Of a stretch of 64,000 nt of DNA, positions 45,458 through 54,296 are shown one piece after another. The translations under genes were made by a program, and so were the position numbers. The notes under the pieces were generated by a model. It made no database searches. It worked only from the letters and a program-made list of their open reading frames with translations, and was not told the origin of the DNA. This DNA comes from CAYWPG01 sp964460035 (GTDB lineage Bacteria > Pseudomonadota > Gammaproteobacteria > Nitrococcales > AK92). Positions within the stretch are counted from its first letter, which is position 1. The number at the start of each line of letters is the position of its first letter. The DNA lies in assembly GCA_964460035.1 (NCBI GenBank), contig CAYWPG010000004.1:74850-138849 (forward strand), written 5' to 3'.

Positions 45458-46831
45458 TTACAGTACCTGCTCCGCTTCCAGTGCCAGGCGCGAGCGCTCG
45501 ACCTCGGTCAGCATGAGGTGGCCAGCGTGCGGCCAATGGCGAAAGCGCTGCACCAGGTAGGTCAGTCCGCAGGTGGTCGCCGTGAGATAAGGTGAGTCGA
45601 TCTGATTCACGTTGCCCAGGCGTACGATCTTGGTATTGCGCCCGGCACGGGTGATCAGGCCGCGGACCTGCTTAGGCGAAAGGTTTTGCGCCTCGTCGAT
45701 GATCAGCAGGGTGTCGTTGAAGGTACGGCCGCGCATGAGACTAGGAGAGCGCAATAAGATGCGGCCGGCCAGCATCTCCTTGGCGACCGCACTGGTCCAA
45801 CCGTTGTCGGTGCGCAGCAGGCTTTCGAGATTGTCGTGGATCGCACCCATCCACGGAGCCATCTTCTCTTCTTCGGTGCCGGGCAGAAAGCCTATATTCT
45901 CGCCCATAGACACCGTTTCGCGAGTTATGATAATGCGCTCGAAGCGCCGTTCCTCGTACACCAGGTGCAGCGCCGCCGCCAATGCCATGTATGTCTTGCC
46001 GGTACCGGCTGCGCCGGCCAGCGTCACCAGATCGATCTCGGGGTCGAGCAACAGGTTCAGGGCGAAGTTCTGGCGTGTGCTTTTGGCACGCACGCCCCAG
46101 ATGGCATGCCGCTCGCTGCGGAAGTCCCTGCACACCTCCAGTAGCGCTCGGCCGTTCGCACGATCGCGTACGATGGCTTCGAAACCCTGCAGCTCGTCTT
46201 CGCACACCAGCACGCCGGGTTCCCAATTCTCGACCTGTGCGCCGCCTACCCGATAGAAGACTCTGTCCCCTTCGCGCCAGGATTCGATATCGTCACCCTG
46301 CTCGTCCCAGAATGCGGTGCCGGCGATCACCAAGCCGCCGCTCATCGTGCTGATGTCGTCAACTTGGCTGTCGTTACGGTAATCTTCCACCGGTATGCCG
46401 ACAGCCGCGCACTTCACGCGCAGATTCACGTCCTTGCTCACTACGATCACGGATTGATCCGGGCGCTGACTTTGCGCTCTCCGTGCTTCGGCAATGATGC
46501 GGTTGTCGGCTTCGCTGCCGCTACGGGCCGGCGCGCGTTCCCAATCGGCATCGAGCAGAAAGAAAAGTCTGCCGCCGCCAGCTAGCGGCACGCCGGCGCT
46601 GACCTCGGCTGCGGGCCGCTGATCGAGCAGCTCGTTGAGTGTACGGGTAGCTTGACGTGCGTTGCGGGCAAGGTCGCTGGCGCCGATCTTGAGATGGTCC
46701 AGCTCCTCCACCACCGTCATCGGGATGAGTACATCGTGTTCCTGGAACTGTTGTATGCAACAGGGGTCGTGGATAAGGACGTTGGTGTCCAGCAGATAGG
46801 CGCGTCGCAGCTCTTTCTCGATTCGAACCAT
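45458..46831 (-). CDS. PIN-PhoH fusion ATPase
   Basis: 457-residue protein of the PhoH2 type. The N-terminal PIN nuclease domain (residues about 10-150: AYLLDTNVLIHDP, VVEELDHLK, ADNRIIAEA, VSKDVNLRVK) keeps its acidic metal ligands; the C-terminal PhoH ATPase has Walker A GAAGTGKTYMAL and Walker B LLIIDEAQNLSPKQ. Family members have been shown to act as RNA helicase/ribonucleases. Starts with ATG after GGGGAG. Stands alone between the hydrolase and acetyltransferase genes on the same strand. Confidence 0.92.
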   Translation of the reverse strand: MVRIEKELRRAYLLDTNVLIHDPCCIQQFQEHDVLIPMTVVEELDHLKIGASDLARNARQATRTLNELLDQRPAAEVSAGVPLAGGGRLFFLLDADWERAPARSGSEADNRIIAEARRAQSQRPDQSVIVVSKDVNLRVKCAAVGIPVEDYRNDSQVDDISTMSGGLVIAGTAFWDEQGDDIESWREGDRVFYRVGGAQVENWEPGVLVCEDELQGFEAIVRDRANGRALLEVCRDFRSERHAIWGVRAKSTRQNFALNLLLDPEIDLVTLAGAAGTGKTYMALAAALHLVYEERRFERIIITRETVSMGENIGFLPGTEEEKMAPWMGAIHDNLESLLRTDNGWTSAVAKEMLAGRILLRSPSLMRGRTFNDTLLIIDEAQNLSPKQVRGLITRAGRNTKIVRLGNVNQIDSPYLTATTCGLTYLVQRFRHWPHAGHLMLTEVERSRLALEAEQVL

Positions 46832-47047
46832 CGTGCGACTCCCCAGAACGCAAGCTGTACGAGGGCATCGTAGCCGGTGGCTTTGACAGCTTCATGACCG
46901 CCGCAACCTTTCTTAGATCTTGTCTATGGAAGCGGATGCTATGACCAGCCCCGCGCGACCGAATCGCGGGCAGAAGAAGTTGTGGAGTGGAGAAATAGGG
47001 AAGTAACTGGAAAAACCAAGCGCGTAGGGGAAGAACGGAATGCTGCG

Positions 47048-47581
47048 TCAAGTTTGCTCGGTGCTATCCGGCGGCGAAAGCTTCTTCTCCCAGAACATTG
47101 CTTTCCCCATCCGCGGGTCCAGCTCATACCCGCTGAAACCGAAGGCGCGATATGCCGCCTGTGCGGCATGATTACCCTCCAGTACTTCCAGGGTGAGCTT
47201 GCAGCAGCCCAGGCGGTGGGCGATGGCCTCCGCCTTGCGCAACATCAATTGGGACAGTCCGCGCCCCCGGTAGGGCGCGGAGACGATGACATCGTGGATG
47301 TTCAGCAACGGCTTGCAGGCGAAGGTCGAGAACCCTTCCAGGCAGACGATCATGCCTACCGGAAGGTCGTCGATCAGCGCCAGAATCACATGACTGTTCC
47401 GCTTGGCCAGTTCAGCCACGAGATTTGCCCGCACAAAGCCGGATAATGGCTTGCCGCCCCCCATTTCGTCCAAGGCATACTCGTTGAGTAGCCGAACCAC
47501 CGCCTCGGCATGTGCCGGTACGCTCAGGTCCGCTTCGATGATCGTGGCTGCGGGCTGCTCATGTTCGTGATGGCGGTTCAT
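47048..47581 (-). CDS. GNAT-family N-acetyltransferase
   Basis: 177-residue acetyltransferase. The acetyl-CoA loop is VSAPYRGRGLSQLMLRKAE and the C-terminal NHAAQAAYRAFGFSGYE block is typical. Ala/Gly-rich GMIVCLEGFSTFACKPLLNIHDV precedes. Substrate unknown. No operon partner. Confidence 0.87.
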   Translation of the reverse strand: MNRHHEHEQPAATIIEADLSVPAHAEAVVRLLNEYALDEMGGGKPLSGFVRANLVAELAKRNSHVILALIDDLPVGMIVCLEGFSTFACKPLLNIHDVIVSAPYRGRGLSQLMLRKAEAIAHRLGCCKLTLEVLEGNHAAQAAYRAFGFSGYELDPRMGKAMFWEKKLSPPDSTEQT

Positions 47582-47724
47582 TGCATCGCCTATGCTGATC
47601 TACGCGAGGCCGCTCCGTCGCCAGCGCAGTGGCCCGCGCATGCAAGCGCGCCTGGGAGCGGGGCGGAGATCGTACGGCTCCACCGGCCACTACTCGCTGG
47701 CGATCGGGAACGGGCTCCAAGTGA

Positions 47725-48357
47725 CTATTGCAGAAGGCTTACGCCGCTGAGAAAGGCGTTGAAATCGGCTTCGTACTCCTGGAACAGGTTACGCGAGGTG
47801 AAGGTAATCACCTGCACGGCGCCTGCATCTCCGCTCCAGTAGAGGCTGTGGTAGCGGAACACTATGCCGTCCACATTGCCCTCGATCCCAACCAACGCGG
47901 CTTGCTTGTCGCCGACCGTACGCATTTCATCCAGCACGATTTTGGCATCGGGCGCTGCCACTCGGGCGTTCTGCAATGCGGCGCGCTTGAGCGTTTCCAG
48001 CGCCATGGGGATGCGCTCGACGATAGCCATGGCATAGGCCTCGCCCGAGGAGTGTATGAAGGCGAGCGATGCGCTGGGCGACAGCCGCTGTGGGTTCGGC
48101 AGCTGCATCCACTTGGAGGAGTCGAAGGCGATTCGCACCATTCGACGCGGATCCTCGACTTGCTTGCCCGCGCCACCGACGGGCGCCGCATTCTGCGCTG
48201 TCTGCTCGTCGGCATATTGCCAAGTTCCGTCCTGAAAAAGAGTGACAGTGCGACCGTCTGTGGTCCGCGCCTGCGCCGCGATTTCGCGTGCCGCAACGGG
48301 GAGGGTGATGGCAATCGCAGCTGCGGCAAGCACGCAGGCGGATATTAGCTTCTTCAT
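47725..48357 (-). CDS. Secreted hypothetical protein with DGR-DGTW motif
   Basis: 210 residues. Clear signal peptide (MKKLISACVLAAAAIAITLPVAA, cut near residue 23). The mature protein begins with a TTDGRTVTLFQDGTWQYA segment, a short beta-hairpin motif seen in various periplasmic proteins, then a linker and a C-terminal domain of about 130 residues with alternating beta strands and no catalytic motif I recognise. Probably periplasmic. Function unknown. Confidence 0.75.
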   Translation of the reverse strand: MKKLISACVLAAAAIAITLPVAAREIAAQARTTDGRTVTLFQDGTWQYADEQTAQNAAPVGGAGKQVEDPRRMVRIAFDSSKWMQLPNPQRLSPSASLAFIHSSGEAYAMAIVERIPMALETLKRAALQNARVAAPDAKIVLDEMRTVGDKQAALVGIEGNVDGIVFRYHSLYWSGDAGAVQVITFTSRNLFQEYEADFNAFLSGVSLLQ

Positions 48358-49012
48358 TTTAACTTCACTCGCAGTGGGACCAGTTGCAGCCCGCCATTGT
48401 GCGAAGAGTTCCGCCCGGGCGCAAACGCCGGTCCAAAGGTGCGCCCAGGGCTCGATAGAGGAGATCGCGCTACGGGCGTTGCGTTGGCGTGTGTACCCCA
48501 GCTCAGGTAAGGGCGCGTTGCAGAAGCCTTTGCGCGACGGACGCTCCTAGAGAGGAGCTGAGACAGCAGTAGGGGCCCTCCCCGAGCGTGGGGTGTGACT
48601 TTCCCATGGGTCGACCGAGTCTCAGCATCCTGTGGCGCCGCAGTGGTAAGTGCTTAGGGCGAGTTCGCCGCGCAGAGACGCCTGGATGACGATTGCCATG
48701 CTGCGGACAACCGTCCGGTGCCCCGCTTGGCGAAGGACTCTCGGGCATGAAAGCGGCCAGACCTGCTGGTCAGTACGTTCGCGACCACCTGCCAATACGC
48801 TTCCGCTGTGCCCTATGGCGTTGCGAATCCATGATCAGTGTCAATCTCCGTTAGTCGGGCAACGCTGCATTGTCCTCTGGCAAATGGGGTAATCGTGCGA
48901 CGCATTTCGTCGCACTATCGAGTAATTTGGGATATTTGCTTGGCTGCCGGCTTGCTTGTCGATCCTCAAGGCGCGCAGTCCAGGCTAGAGCTCCCCACAA
49001 CAGGAATTCTAA
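48358..49012. other. Long spacer before the diguanylate cyclase gene
   Basis: 655 bases, the longest gene-free stretch here. GTGCGACG (48895-48902) and CGTCGCAC (48908-48915) form a perfect 8-bp stem with loop CATTT, about 100 bases upstream of the GGDEF gene. Small open frames show no conserved features. A leader, sRNA or decayed gene are all possible. Confidence 0.4.
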
Positions 49013-50236
49013 GTGAGCATAAGATTATTGAAGAGGTGGTGGCTAGCCGCCGTCTCTGCCAATAACGCAATAGCCGCCCGTGCGGTTATGGCCAACATGC
49101 GTAGGCTGCGATATGCGTCCCTTATCGCGATCCCTGTGCATGTGGCCCATATCGTAATCTTCAGCCTGGCTACACCGGCCAGTCCGCGCGAGCTGATGTG
49201 GCGCGACGGAATTGTTCTGGCTCATTCGCTGCTACTGATAATCATGCTGGCCATTGCGTGCGCGGCTTGGCTGCTGCGCAAACGCGCTTTTCCGAACTTT
49301 TGGGCATACCTCGCTCAGTATGGCTTCATTGCCGCCGTTATTACCGCCGGCGTGGCTATCGTCGCGGTGGATCAGCTAGTGACGTCCAACATCACGCCTT
49401 TTCTGATCGTTTGCATGGTGCTTGCCGGAGGCTTGCTGATGCGGCCGGCATTCGCCTTGGTGCTGTATTCGATCGCCTTCGGCCTCTTCTGGCATTCGAT
49501 CGGGCTGACGCAGAGCGATCCGGCGATTCTTATGTCCAATCGGGTGAACGGTATTACCGCTACGGGATTCGCCTTCTGTCTGTCCTTGATAGTGTGGAAC
49601 ACCTACCGCCAGAACGTGCGCCAGCAAGACTTCATCGAACGCCAGCAAACCGAGCTGGAGGACAAGAACAAAGCATTGGAATTACTGGCGGCATCGGATC
49701 CGCTGACCGGACTGTTTAACCGGAGAAGTTTCGAGAAACTGGTGGAACGCGAATTGCACGCAGTGCATGCCTCGCACACCAGCCCCTGTCTCATCATCAT
49801 GGACATAGATCGCTTCAAAGAGGTCAATGACCGCTACGGACATCCATTCGGCGATCGGCTGCTCAAGGGCGTCGCAGCCATTTTGAAACAGAACCTCCGA
49901 GAGCAAGATCTGATCTCGCGCTGGGGCGGTGAGGAGTTCGTCATCTTGTTGCCCAGGACGCGTCAGAGCGATGCGCTGGCCGTAGCTGAACATCTGCGCG
50001 CAGCCATAGCCAGCCGGCACTACGAGCTCGACCGCGGTCATGTGAGCTTTACCGCCAGCTTCGGGGTGGCCAAGCTGGACCCGACGCGCCGAGACGCGTT
50101 CATCCGTGCTTACCGGCAAGCCGACGAAGCGCTTTACCGCGCCAAGCAATCAGGCCGCAACCGGGTCGAGCCGGCGCGCCGCGATCCGAGAGCGGGCCCA
50201 AGGTATTGGGCCAAGGAAACGGAAAGGTCGGTTTAA
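49013..50236 (+). CDS. Membrane-bound diguanylate cyclase
   Basis: 407 residues. About six transmembrane helices in residues 30-190 (MASE-like sensor), a short coiled linker (QQTELEDKNKALELLAASD), then a GGDEF domain from DPLTGLFNRRSFEKLV. The active site is GGEEF with the metal Asp in IIMDIDRFKEVNDRYGH, so it should make c-di-GMP. REQD five residues ahead of GGEEF is an intact inhibitory I-site. GTG start with AGGA upstream. C-di-GMP control of surface behaviour would tie in with the Pil-Chp genes, by inference. Confidence 0.92.
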   Translation: MSIRLLKRWWLAAVSANNAIAARAVMANMRRLRYASLIAIPVHVAHIVIFSLATPASPRELMWRDGIVLAHSLLLIIMLAIACAAWLLRKRAFPNFWAYLAQYGFIAAVITAGVAIVAVDQLVTSNITPFLIVCMVLAGGLLMRPAFALVLYSIAFGLFWHSIGLTQSDPAILMSNRVNGITATGFAFCLSLIVWNTYRQNVRQQDFIERQQTELEDKNKALELLAASDPLTGLFNRRSFEKLVERELHAVHASHTSPCLIIMDIDRFKEVNDRYGHPFGDRLLKGVAAILKQNLREQDLISRWGGEEFVILLPRTRQSDALAVAEHLRAAIASRHYELDRGHVSFTASFGVAKLDPTRRDAFIRAYRQADEALYRAKQSGRNRVEPARRDPRAGPRYWAKETERSV

Positions 50237-50266
50237 CGTTGGCGGGCCAGTGGCGTGGTGACTCCT

Positions 50267-51295
50267 CTACTCCCCTGAAGCGCCGCCTGCGGCCCTCTGC
50301 CGCGCCAGAGCCAAGCGGCAGATTTGTGTGCACAGCTCCGGGAACTCGATTCCCGCCGCCTTGGCCGATTGGGGCAGCAGGCTGGTGGCCGTCATGCCCG
50401 GCAGCGTGTTGATCTCCAGACACCATAACCGTCCCTGTGCATCGAGCCGGAAGTCGGCCCGGCTGTATGCGCCCAGCTTGAGAGCTCGATGGGACAGCAG
50501 CGCCAACTCCTGCGCCTGTCTGGCAATCGCTTCGTCCACCGGGGCCGGGAAGATCTCGCGCACCGCTCCCGCTTGATACTTGCTGCGGTAGCCGAAGATC
50601 TCCTCTTCCAGCACTATTTCGCCTACGGCCAGCGCACGGTGGTCGAGAACTCCCACGGTAAGTTCGCGGCCTGGCACGAACGCTTCAAGAATCACCTCGT
50701 TGTCGTATCGATAGGCCGCATCTATGGCCGCTTGCAGCGCCACGGGTTCGGTTACCAGTTGCAGCCCTATGGTAGAGCCTTGCTTGTTAGGCTTGACCAC
50801 CACAGGAAAGCCCAGTCGGGCCTCGACTTCCTGCACCGTCGCCGGTGCCATTAGCCAGTCGGGTGTGGGCACGCCCGCGGCCCGGAACAGGCGCTTGGCG
50901 AGATCCTTGTCCATCGCGGTAGCGCTAGCCGCGTGTCCGCTGCCGGTGTATGGCACTCCAGCCAGATCCAGCAGTGCCTGAATCGTGCCGTCTTCGCCGG
51001 TGCCGCCGTGCAGGGCGAGGAAAATCACGTCGACCTCGTGCAGCACCGAGCCGCTGGCGAGCGCTGCGGGCGTGAGCGCACGAATTGCGGCAAGCTCCTG
51101 CTCTCCCGGCGGCACTGGAGCTACCTGCGAGGCGAGCAGGCGCCGCTCTTCTGCCGGGCCCAGCACACCGCGCGCGGTGTCCACTGCGATCACCTGATGT
51201 CCGGCCTCACGCAGAGCCCGCACGACCTGAGCGCCGCTGGCAATAGATACGTCGCGCTCTTCGCTGGTGCCGCCGAACAGCACAGCGATCCGCAT
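50267..51295 (-). CDS. ddl: D-alanine--D-alanine ligase
   Basis: 342-residue ATP-grasp ligase for peptidoglycan precursor. N-terminal RIAVLFGGTSEERDVSIASG, LALHGGTGEDGTIQ, VVKPNKQGSTIGL and CLEINTLPGMT are diagnostic. ATG at 51295 with AAGGA upstream. It lies outside the usual mur-fts cluster, as ddlA/ddl paralogues often do. Converges with the cyclase gene across 30 bases. Confidence 0.94.
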   Translation of the reverse strand: MRIAVLFGGTSEERDVSIASGAQVVRALREAGHQVIAVDTARGVLGPAEERRLLASQVAPVPPGEQELAAIRALTPAALASGSVLHEVDVIFLALHGGTGEDGTIQALLDLAGVPYTGSGHAASATAMDKDLAKRLFRAAGVPTPDWLMAPATVQEVEARLGFPVVVKPNKQGSTIGLQLVTEPVALQAAIDAAYRYDNEVILEAFVPGRELTVGVLDHRALAVGEIVLEEEIFGYRSKYQAGAVREIFPAPVDEAIARQAQELALLSHRALKLGAYSRADFRLDAQGRLWCLEINTLPGMTATSLLPQSAKAAGIEFPELCTQICRLALARQRAAGGASGE

Positions 51296-51372
51296 AATCC
51301 ATTCCTTAGTCACGGTTTTCCCCTCATTATCGATCCTGCGCAGCCAGCGGGCTCATCTCCCAGCCAGGCCAC

Positions 51373-51975
51373 TCACTCGGCGTGCCTAACCTGCAGACCG
51401 TCAATGATAGCCGCGAGCGCGCTGCGGTAATCTTCCGCCGTGTCGCCGTTCTCGATTGCCAGCGCCGCGCGATCGAACGCTGCGCTCAATAGGGCGGCGA
51501 GCGCGGGAGCCGGCACCGGACGCATGGAGCCGGCCGCGATCGCGGCCTCGATGCCTTCGCGCAACGTTCTGCCGCCATTGGCCAGATCGATCTCGTCCAT
51601 CACTGCGCGACCAAGGACGGCGGGGCCATCGAGCAGCAGCAACCGCGTACGTCCGCGTTTGGCCATCGCGGCCAGGAACGCGTCCCCGCCCCGCAACAGT
51701 GCTTCCTTCGGGGCCAAAGAGTCGGGCGCAGCGCGTTCGATTTCCTGCGCTACAGCGGCGGCTTCCCGCTCCACCACGGCACGGAATAGCGCCTGCTTAT
51801 CCTCGAAATGATGATACAGAGCTCCCCGGGTCACACCGGCGGCAGCCACGATTTCAGGAGTGCCGGTGTCTGCATAGCCTTTGGCGATGAACAGTTCGCG
51901 TGCTGCGCTGATGAGGGCGGCACGGGTGGCTTCGGTGCGCTCGCGGTTGGAACGGCGTTCGGTAGTCTTTTGCAT
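51373..51975 (-). CDS. TetR-family repressor
   Basis: 200 residues. Helix-turn-helix ARELFIAKGYADTGTPEIVAAAGVTRGALYHHFEDKQALFRAV is split here only for reading. The C-terminal domain is Ala-rich without a recognisable ligand pocket. Divergent from the VOC gene with 71 bases between starts and a perfect palindrome right before its ATG, so it probably represses both itself and the VOC gene. Confidence 0.9.
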   Translation of the reverse strand: MQKTTERRSNRERTEATRAALISAARELFIAKGYADTGTPEIVAAAGVTRGALYHHFEDKQALFRAVVEREAAAVAQEIERAAPDSLAPKEALLRGGDAFLAAMAKRGRTRLLLLDGPAVLGRAVMDEIDLANGGRTLREGIEAAIAAGSMRPVPAPALAALLSAAFDRAALAIENGDTAEDYRSALAAIIDGLQVRHAE

Positions 51976-51976
51976 G

Positions 51977-51991
51977 CATACAGCCTGTATG
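51977..51991. promoter_or_regulatory. TetR operator candidate (primary)
   Basis: CATACAG-C-CTGTATG, a perfect 15-base palindrome one base upstream of the TetR start codon. A degraded second copy is CGTACAC-G-TTGTATG at 52006-52020, 29 bases (about three helical turns) away centre to centre, nearer the VOC gene. Confidence 0.7.
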
Positions 51992-52046
51992 TTATAAGTG
52001 ATTTGCGTACACGTTGTATGTTAGTGTACCCCGGAGGCGCAGCATC

Positions 52047-52475
52047 ATGAAAACGAGCAGTTACTACCCAGTCATCATGACCGACGATGTCGCGGGCACC
52101 GCGGCCTTCTACGTCAAGCACTTTCGCTTCAAAGAGCTGTTTGCGATCGATTGGTATGTGCATCTGCAGTCCGCCGAGGATGAGAGCGTTAATCTGGCGG
52201 TTTTGGACAGTCGTCATGAAACGGTGCCGGAACCGGCGCGCGGAGCGAAAGCGGCGGGACTGATCTTGAATTTCGAAGTCGAGGACCCCGACGCCGAATA
52301 CGAGCGTGTCAGGGCTGCCGGCCTGCCCATCCTGCACACCTTGCGGGACGAAGCATTCGGCCAGCGGCATTTCATTACGGCAGATCCTAACGGCGTGCTG
52401 ATCGACGTAATCAAGCCGATACCGCCCAGCGAGGAGTTCGCTGCGCATTATCAGCCTGGCGCGGCGCCCTCTTGA
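52047..52475 (+). CDS. VOC/glyoxalase-fold protein
   Basis: 142-residue vicinal-oxygen-chelate protein (glyoxalase/bleomycin-resistance superfamily). Blocks: YYPVIMTDDVAGTAAFYVKHFRFKEL and FITADPNGVLIDVIKPI. ATG at 52047 with GGAGG upstream. Divergent from a TetR gene whose palindromes cover its promoter, as for inducible detoxification genes. Substrate unknown. Confidence 0.85.
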   Translation: MKTSSYYPVIMTDDVAGTAAFYVKHFRFKELFAIDWYVHLQSAEDESVNLAVLDSRHETVPEPARGAKAAGLILNFEVEDPDAEYERVRAAGLPILHTLRDEAFGQRHFITADPNGVLIDVIKPIPPSEEFAAHYQPGAAPS

Positions 52476-52498
52476 GGCGAGAGCTTCTGGGTGCGGGA

Positions 52499-52532
52499 GC
52501 TGGCTGCCCATAGCCTGCTATAGGCAGCCAGC
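52499..52532. terminator. Stem-loop between VOC gene and fbpB
   Basis: GCTGGCTGCC (52499-52508) pairs with GGCAGCCAGC (52523-52532); inside, ATAGC/GCTAT adds five pairs after one mismatch. Between two convergent stops. No U-tract. Confidence 0.6.
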
Positions 52533-52573
52533 AGGGGAATGCGGTGGCGGGGGAGAGGTCGCAGGCGGTACCG

Positions 52574-54265
52574 TTAGCTCTGCCGCTCGAAAGTCTGCGG
52601 CATAACGTCCTGTGTGTGCGCGGAACGTTTCACCAGCATGATCACCGGCAGCAGGCCAACCAGTACTAAGGTCACCGCCGGCAGCGCGGCGCGTTCCCAC
52701 TGGCCTTCGAAGGTGAACTCGAAAATCCGTGTTGCCAAGGTGTCCCAACCGAACGGCCGCAGTATCAAGGTTGCCGGCATTTCTTTCATCACGTCCACAC
52801 AGACCAGTAACACGCCGGTGAGCAGGCCCGGTCGCAACATAGGCATGTAGACCCGCCAAATCACTCCCAGATGGCCGGCCCCCAGACTTCTCGCTGCATC
52901 CGCCAAGCTGGGCCGAATCTGCTCCAGCGCGCTATCCACGCTGCCGTAGGCGACCGCCATGAAGCGAGTGATATAGGCGCAGATCAGCGCATAAAGCGAG
53001 CCGGTGATCCAAGGGCCTTGGTATTTCAGTAGGGGGATGTGCGCTGATATGGTCGCCAACACCTCATCCACCCAGGTAAACGTCAGCATAATGCCCACGG
53101 CAAGTACCGCTCCGGGCAGCGCATATCCCAGCGTGGAGGCCGTTACGGCGCGGCGCATGAGCAGGTCGCCATGCTGGCGGCGCGCGTAGGCCAGCAGCAG
53201 GGCGAGCCCAACGGTAACGAAGGCGGCAATCAGGCCTAGAAACAGAGTGTGCTGCAGCAGCCCGAGAAAGCGGGCGTCGATGCCGTGCAGGTTGCGAGAC
53301 GCCCAGTAAAGCAATTGCACCAGCGGCAGCACAAAGCCCAAGGCAAAGATGAGGACACCGTAAGCCGTAGCGGCCCATGCCGTGCCGCCGCGCAACGGTA
53401 TCCGTCGCACCTTGCCACGGGCGCTGCTCTGGAAAAAGCGCGCTTTTCCGCGGCCACGCCGCTCCAGCCACAACGCCAGCAGCACGAACAGCAGTAGCAG
53501 CGATGCGAGCTGAGCTGCCGCGTCCATGCTGTACAAGCCGCGCCAGGTGCGGTAAATCGCCGTGGTGAATGTGGAGTAGTTGAAGATAGATACCGCACCG
53601 AAGTCGGCCAGCGTCTCCATCAGTGCCAGCGACACCCCCGCCGCGATGGCGGGGCGTGCCATGGGCAGAGCAACGCGGAAGATCGTCTGCCGCTGGGTCA
53701 GGCCCTGCACGCGTGCAGCATCGAGCACCGATTGTCCCTGCGAAAGAAAGGCAGAGCGCGCCAGCATGTACACGTAGGGGTACAACACCAGCGCCATGAC
53801 GATGATCACCCCGCCCGTGGAACGGATGGGCGGCAGGCCGGCCCCCGGGCCGAAGGTGGCGCGCAGCCACGTTTGTACGGGGCCGGCGAAATCGAACAAC
53901 GCGACGAACACGAAGGCCTGGACATAAGCCGGCACCGCCAGGGGCAGCATCAGCGCCCAATCCAGCCAGCGCCGGCCGGGGAACTCGCACATGGCGGTAA
54001 GCCACGCCAGCGAAACGCCAAGCAATAGTACCGCCGCACCCACGCCCAGGAGCAGCACAATCGTGTTGCGAATCAGCTCCGGCAGCATGACGCTGCCCAT
54101 GTGCGCCCATAGCTCGGGGTCCGGCCTGAGCCACGCGAGCACGAGCATCAGCAGCGGTACCGCCATCAGCGTGCCCAGGATGAGGGCGTAGCCCCGCCAT
54201 GTGACGCCCCCTAAATTAGGAAGGGTCTTCGGGGGCGGTATCGTTTCTGCCAGGCTAGTCGCCAT
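52574..54265 (-). CDS. fbpB: Iron(III) ABC transporter permease
   Basis: 563-residue double-length permease with about twelve hydrophobic helices and two EAA-type loops (VLDAARVQGLTQRQTIFRVALPMARPAI; LADAARSLGAGHLGVIWRVYMPMLRPG), the layout of FbpB/SfuB. Carries Fe(III) across the inner membrane with FbpA and an ATPase. ATG at 54265 has GGAG upstream. No ATPase gene (fbpC) lies next to it; the operon ends here. Confidence 0.92.
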   Translation of the reverse strand: MATSLAETIPPPKTLPNLGGVTWRGYALILGTLMAVPLLMLVLAWLRPDPELWAHMGSVMLPELIRNTIVLLLGVGAAVLLLGVSLAWLTAMCEFPGRRWLDWALMLPLAVPAYVQAFVFVALFDFAGPVQTWLRATFGPGAGLPPIRSTGGVIIVMALVLYPYVYMLARSAFLSQGQSVLDAARVQGLTQRQTIFRVALPMARPAIAAGVSLALMETLADFGAVSIFNYSTFTTAIYRTWRGLYSMDAAAQLASLLLLFVLLALWLERRGRGKARFFQSSARGKVRRIPLRGGTAWAATAYGVLIFALGFVLPLVQLLYWASRNLHGIDARFLGLLQHTLFLGLIAAFVTVGLALLLAYARRQHGDLLMRRAVTASTLGYALPGAVLAVGIMLTFTWVDEVLATISAHIPLLKYQGPWITGSLYALICAYITRFMAVAYGSVDSALEQIRPSLADAARSLGAGHLGVIWRVYMPMLRPGLLTGVLLVCVDVMKEMPATLILRPFGWDTLATRIFEFTFEGQWERAALPAVTLVLVGLLPVIMLVKRSAHTQDVMPQTFERQS

Positions 54266-54296
54266 GGCCTCTCCGGTTCGATGCAATGATTGTGGA

